Shown: piece after piece, positions 4,557 to 6,498 of the stretch
Layout: each line of letters begins with the position of its first letter
Position numbering within the stretch: the stretch's first letter is position 1
Source of the DNA: Oscillospiraceae bacterium
GTDB lineage: Bacteria; Bacillota; Clostridia; Oscillospirales; UBA929
DNA: 6,498 nucleotides
Assembly: GCA_031282535.1 (NCBI GenBank)
Contig: JAITDM010000061.1
Location: 1-6,498 of the forward strand
Direction: 5' to 3'
Position numbers and translations under genes: made by a program
The notes under the pieces: generated by a model
What the model was told of the DNA's origin: nothing
Database searches by the model: none
The model's input: only the letters and a program-made list of their open reading frames with translations

Positions 4557-6498
4557 ATGCAGCCGCTTGGACTCAATGAGATCCGTGAAAAGTTTCTGTC
4601 CTTTTTTGAAGGGCGCGATCATCTGCGCCTGCCCAGTTTTCCGCTGATCCCGCAGGGGGACGCGTCGCTGCTGCTGATCAATTCCGGCATGGCGCCGCTC
4701 AAACCCTATTTCTCCGGGGAGGCCGTGCCGCCGCGCCGGCGGGTGGCCACCTGTCAGAAGTGCATCCGCACGCCGGACATCGAGCGGGTGGGGAAGACGA
4801 GCCGCCACGGCACCTTCTTTGAGATGCTGGGCAACTTCTCCTTCGGCGACTATTTCAAACGGGAGGCGGCGGCCTGGGCCTGGGCGTTCTGCACGCGGGA
4901 GATGGGGATCCCCGCAGAGCGCCTGCATGTGTCCGTCTACCTGGACGACGACGAGGCGTACGACATCTGGACGAAGGAGATTGGCGTGGATCCCTCCCAC
5001 ATGAAGCGCCTCGGCAAGGCGGACAACTTCTGGGAGATCGGCTCCGGCCCCTGCGGTCCCTGCTCCGAGATCTATTTCGACCGGGGGGAGAAGTACAGCT
5101 GCGGGGCGCCCGACTGCGCCGTCGGCTGCGACTGCGACCGCTATGTGGAGTTTTGGAACCTCGTCTTCACCCAGTTCAACAACGACGGCCAGGGGCATTA
5201 CACGCCGCTGGAGAACAAAAACATCGACACCGGCATGGGGCTGGAACGTCTGGCCTGCATCATGCAGGGCGTCGACAACCTCTTTGAGGTGGACACGATC
5301 AAAAACATCTGCCTGCATGTGTCCGAGATCGCCGGCGTGACTTACGGGCACGCCGAGAAGCAGGATGTGTCCCTGCGCGTCATCACCGACCACATCCGCT
5401 CGACCGTGATGCTGGTCTGCGACGGCGTGCTGCCGTCCAACGAGGGGCGCGGCTATGTGCTGCGGCGGCTGCTGCGCCGTGCCGCGCGGCACGGCAAACT
5501 CCTCGGCATCGGCCGTCCGTTCCTCTTCGAGGTGTGCGACACCGTCATCCGGGAGAGCGGCGGCGCCTACCCGGCGCTGCGCGAGAAGGCCGGGCACATC
5601 CGGCGCGTCGTCCGCATGGAGGAGGAGCGCTTCGACAAGACGATCGACGCCGGCTTGGGGCTGTTGCGCGAGGACATCGGGGCGCTGCGCGCCGCCGGCG
5701 GCACGGTGCTGCCCGGCGAACAGGCGTTTAAGTTGTACGACACCTTCGGGTTCCCGGTCGATCTCACGGAGGAGATCTTGCAGGAGGCCGGCATGACCTT
5801 TGACCGCGCGGCGTTTGACGAGCAGATGGCCCGGCAGCGCGCGCGCGCTCGTTCGGCGCGGGCGTCGCTCGGGGATCTGGGTTGGGCCGGGCTCGACTTG
5901 GGGCTGGACCGTGGCCTGCGGACCGAATTCATCGGCTACGACGCGCTGGAGAGCGAGGCCCGCGTGCTGGCCTTGGCGGAGGACCGGGTCCTGACGGACA
6001 CGGCGGGGGAGGGCGCGCGCGTGAGCGTCGTGCTGGACAAAACGCCCTTTTATGCCGAGAGCGGCGGCCAGGTGGCGGACACCGGGTTTTTGACGTCCGA
6101 GGGCGCCGTGCTGCGCGTGGACGACGTCAAAAAGACCCCGGACGGGAAATACCTGCACGTGGGCGAGGTGGTCTCCGGGGAGCTTGCGAAGGGGGAGCTT
6201 GTGCGTGCGGCCGTCGACGAGGACCGCCGCCGGGCCGTGATGCGGGCGCATTCGGCCACCCACCTGTTGCAGCGCGCCCTGCGGGACGTGCTGGGCGACC
6301 ATGTCGAGCAGGCCGGCTCCCTGGTGGAGGCCGACCGCCTGCGGTTTGACTTCACGCATTACGCCGCCGTGACGCCGGAGGAGATGGAGCGGATCACGCG
6401 GCGTGTCAACGAGATGGCGCTGGCGGCCCACGAGATCGAGATCCGGGAGATGCCGATCGCCGAGGCCAAGGCCCTCGGCGCGAGGGCGCTGTTTGGGG
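4557..6498 (+). CDS. alaS: Alanyl-tRNA synthetase, 3'-truncated by the window edge
   Basis: AlaRS charges tRNA-Ala and hydrolyses mischarged Ser/Gly-tRNA. The frame is open from ATG 4557 to the right edge (647 full codons of roughly 880 usual). Class II motif 2 region: SRHGTFFEMLGNFSFGDYF at residues 82-100, preceded by CQKCIRTPDIERVG. Motif 3: NIDTGMGLERLA from 222. A Cys cluster (C182, C187, C191, C193) precedes DRYVEFWNLVFTQFN; it is typical of many Firmicutes AlaRS and absent in E. coli, and may bind metal. The tRNA-recognition region has DHIR at 278-281 and a run ending GRGYVLRRLLRRAARHG. The editing domain starts with FYAESGGQVADTG (498-510) and has the zinc-ligand pair HSATH (H565, H569). 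The second ligand pair (CxxxH) and the C-Ala domain lie past the edge. No frameshift or internal stop is seen. Translation begins at a strong ribosome binding site. Confidence 0.97.
   Translation, partial: MQPLGLNEIREKFLSFFEGRDHLRLPSFPLIPQGDASLLLINSGMAPLKPYFSGEAVPPRRRVATCQKCIRTPDIERVGKTSRHGTFFEMLGNFSFGDYFKREAAAWAWAFCTREMGIPAERLHVSVYLDDDEAYDIWTKEIGVDPSHMKRLGKADNFWEIGSGPCGPCSEIYFDRGEKYSCGAPDCAVGCDCDRYVEFWNLVFTQFNNDGQGHYTPLENKNIDTGMGLERLACIMQGVDNLFEVDTIKNICLHVSEIAGVTYGHAEKQDVSLRVITDHIRSTVMLVCDGVLPSNEGRGYVLRRLLRRAARHGKLLGIGRPFLFEVCDTVIRESGGAYPALREKAGHIRRVVRMEEERFDKTIDAGLGLLREDIGALRAAGGTVLPGEQAFKLYDTFGFPVDLTEEILQEAGMTFDRAAFDEQMARQRARARSARASLGDLGWAGLDLGLDRGLRTEFIGYDALESEARVLALAEDRVLTDTAGEGARVSVVLDKTPFYAESGGQVADTGFLTSEGAVLRVDDVKKTPDGKYLHVGEVVSGELAKGELVRAAVDEDRRRAVMRAHSATHLLQRALRDVLGDHVEQAGSLVEADRLRFDFTHYAAVTPEEMERITRRVNEMALAAHEIEIREMPIAEAKALGARALFG

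Noticed and set aside
4359..6431. A 690-codon open frame on the minus strand opposite alaS and the end of mltG
   Set aside because: It is in exact codon register with alaS, so its stops could only come from TTA, CTA or TCA codons in the sense gene. These are rare in GC-rich genes, so the long antisense frame is expected by chance. Its translation has no recognisable domain, while the + strand shows all AlaRS motifs.

Overview
The window is a GC-rich (clearly above 60% by eye) bacterial chromosome segment with six genes, all on the + strand. The proteins point to a Gram-positive anaerobe of the Clostridia (Oscillospiraceae-like). These are a DHHW-family AlgX/AlgJ-like protein, a cytosolic DUF2156 protein, an Eis-like GNAT, a DJ-1 family protein, MltG, and an AlaRS of the type with a Cys cluster common in Firmicutes. 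The taxonomic placement is inference from protein character, not from a marker gene comparison.

Layout: (1) 1-722 is the 3' part of a DHHW-family SGNH-like gene whose 5' end lies outside the window. (2) 768-1664 encodes a DUF2156 (MprF C-terminal-like) protein. (3) 1667-2557 encodes a two-part GNAT acetyltransferase, coupled to the gene before it. (4) 2641-3210 encodes a DJ-1/PfpI family protein. (5) 3211-3256 is an AT-rich array of 7-nt units (AATTATG and variants) that begins right after the DJ-1 stop codon and is unlike the rest of the window in composition. (6) 3311-4450 encodes the endolytic transglycosylase MltG. (7) 4557 to the right edge encodes alanyl-tRNA synthetase, cut off inside its editing domain. 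No intergenic gap exceeds 106 nt, and no intrinsic terminator is evident in any of them. Transcription may therefore run through much of the block, although a break between 2557 and 2641 or within 3211-3310 cannot be excluded.

How the genes fit together: the first three genes could act on envelope or surface polymers or on small substrates by acyl or aminoacyl transfer, but only the DHHW gene has a reasonably predictable role. mltG and alaS are housekeeping genes that are neighbours in many Firmicutes, though in Bacillus-type genomes mltG follows alaS rather than preceding it. I found no RNA genes, CRISPR array, phage or transposase genes, or a convincing new system. The most unexplained structure is the small heptamer array.
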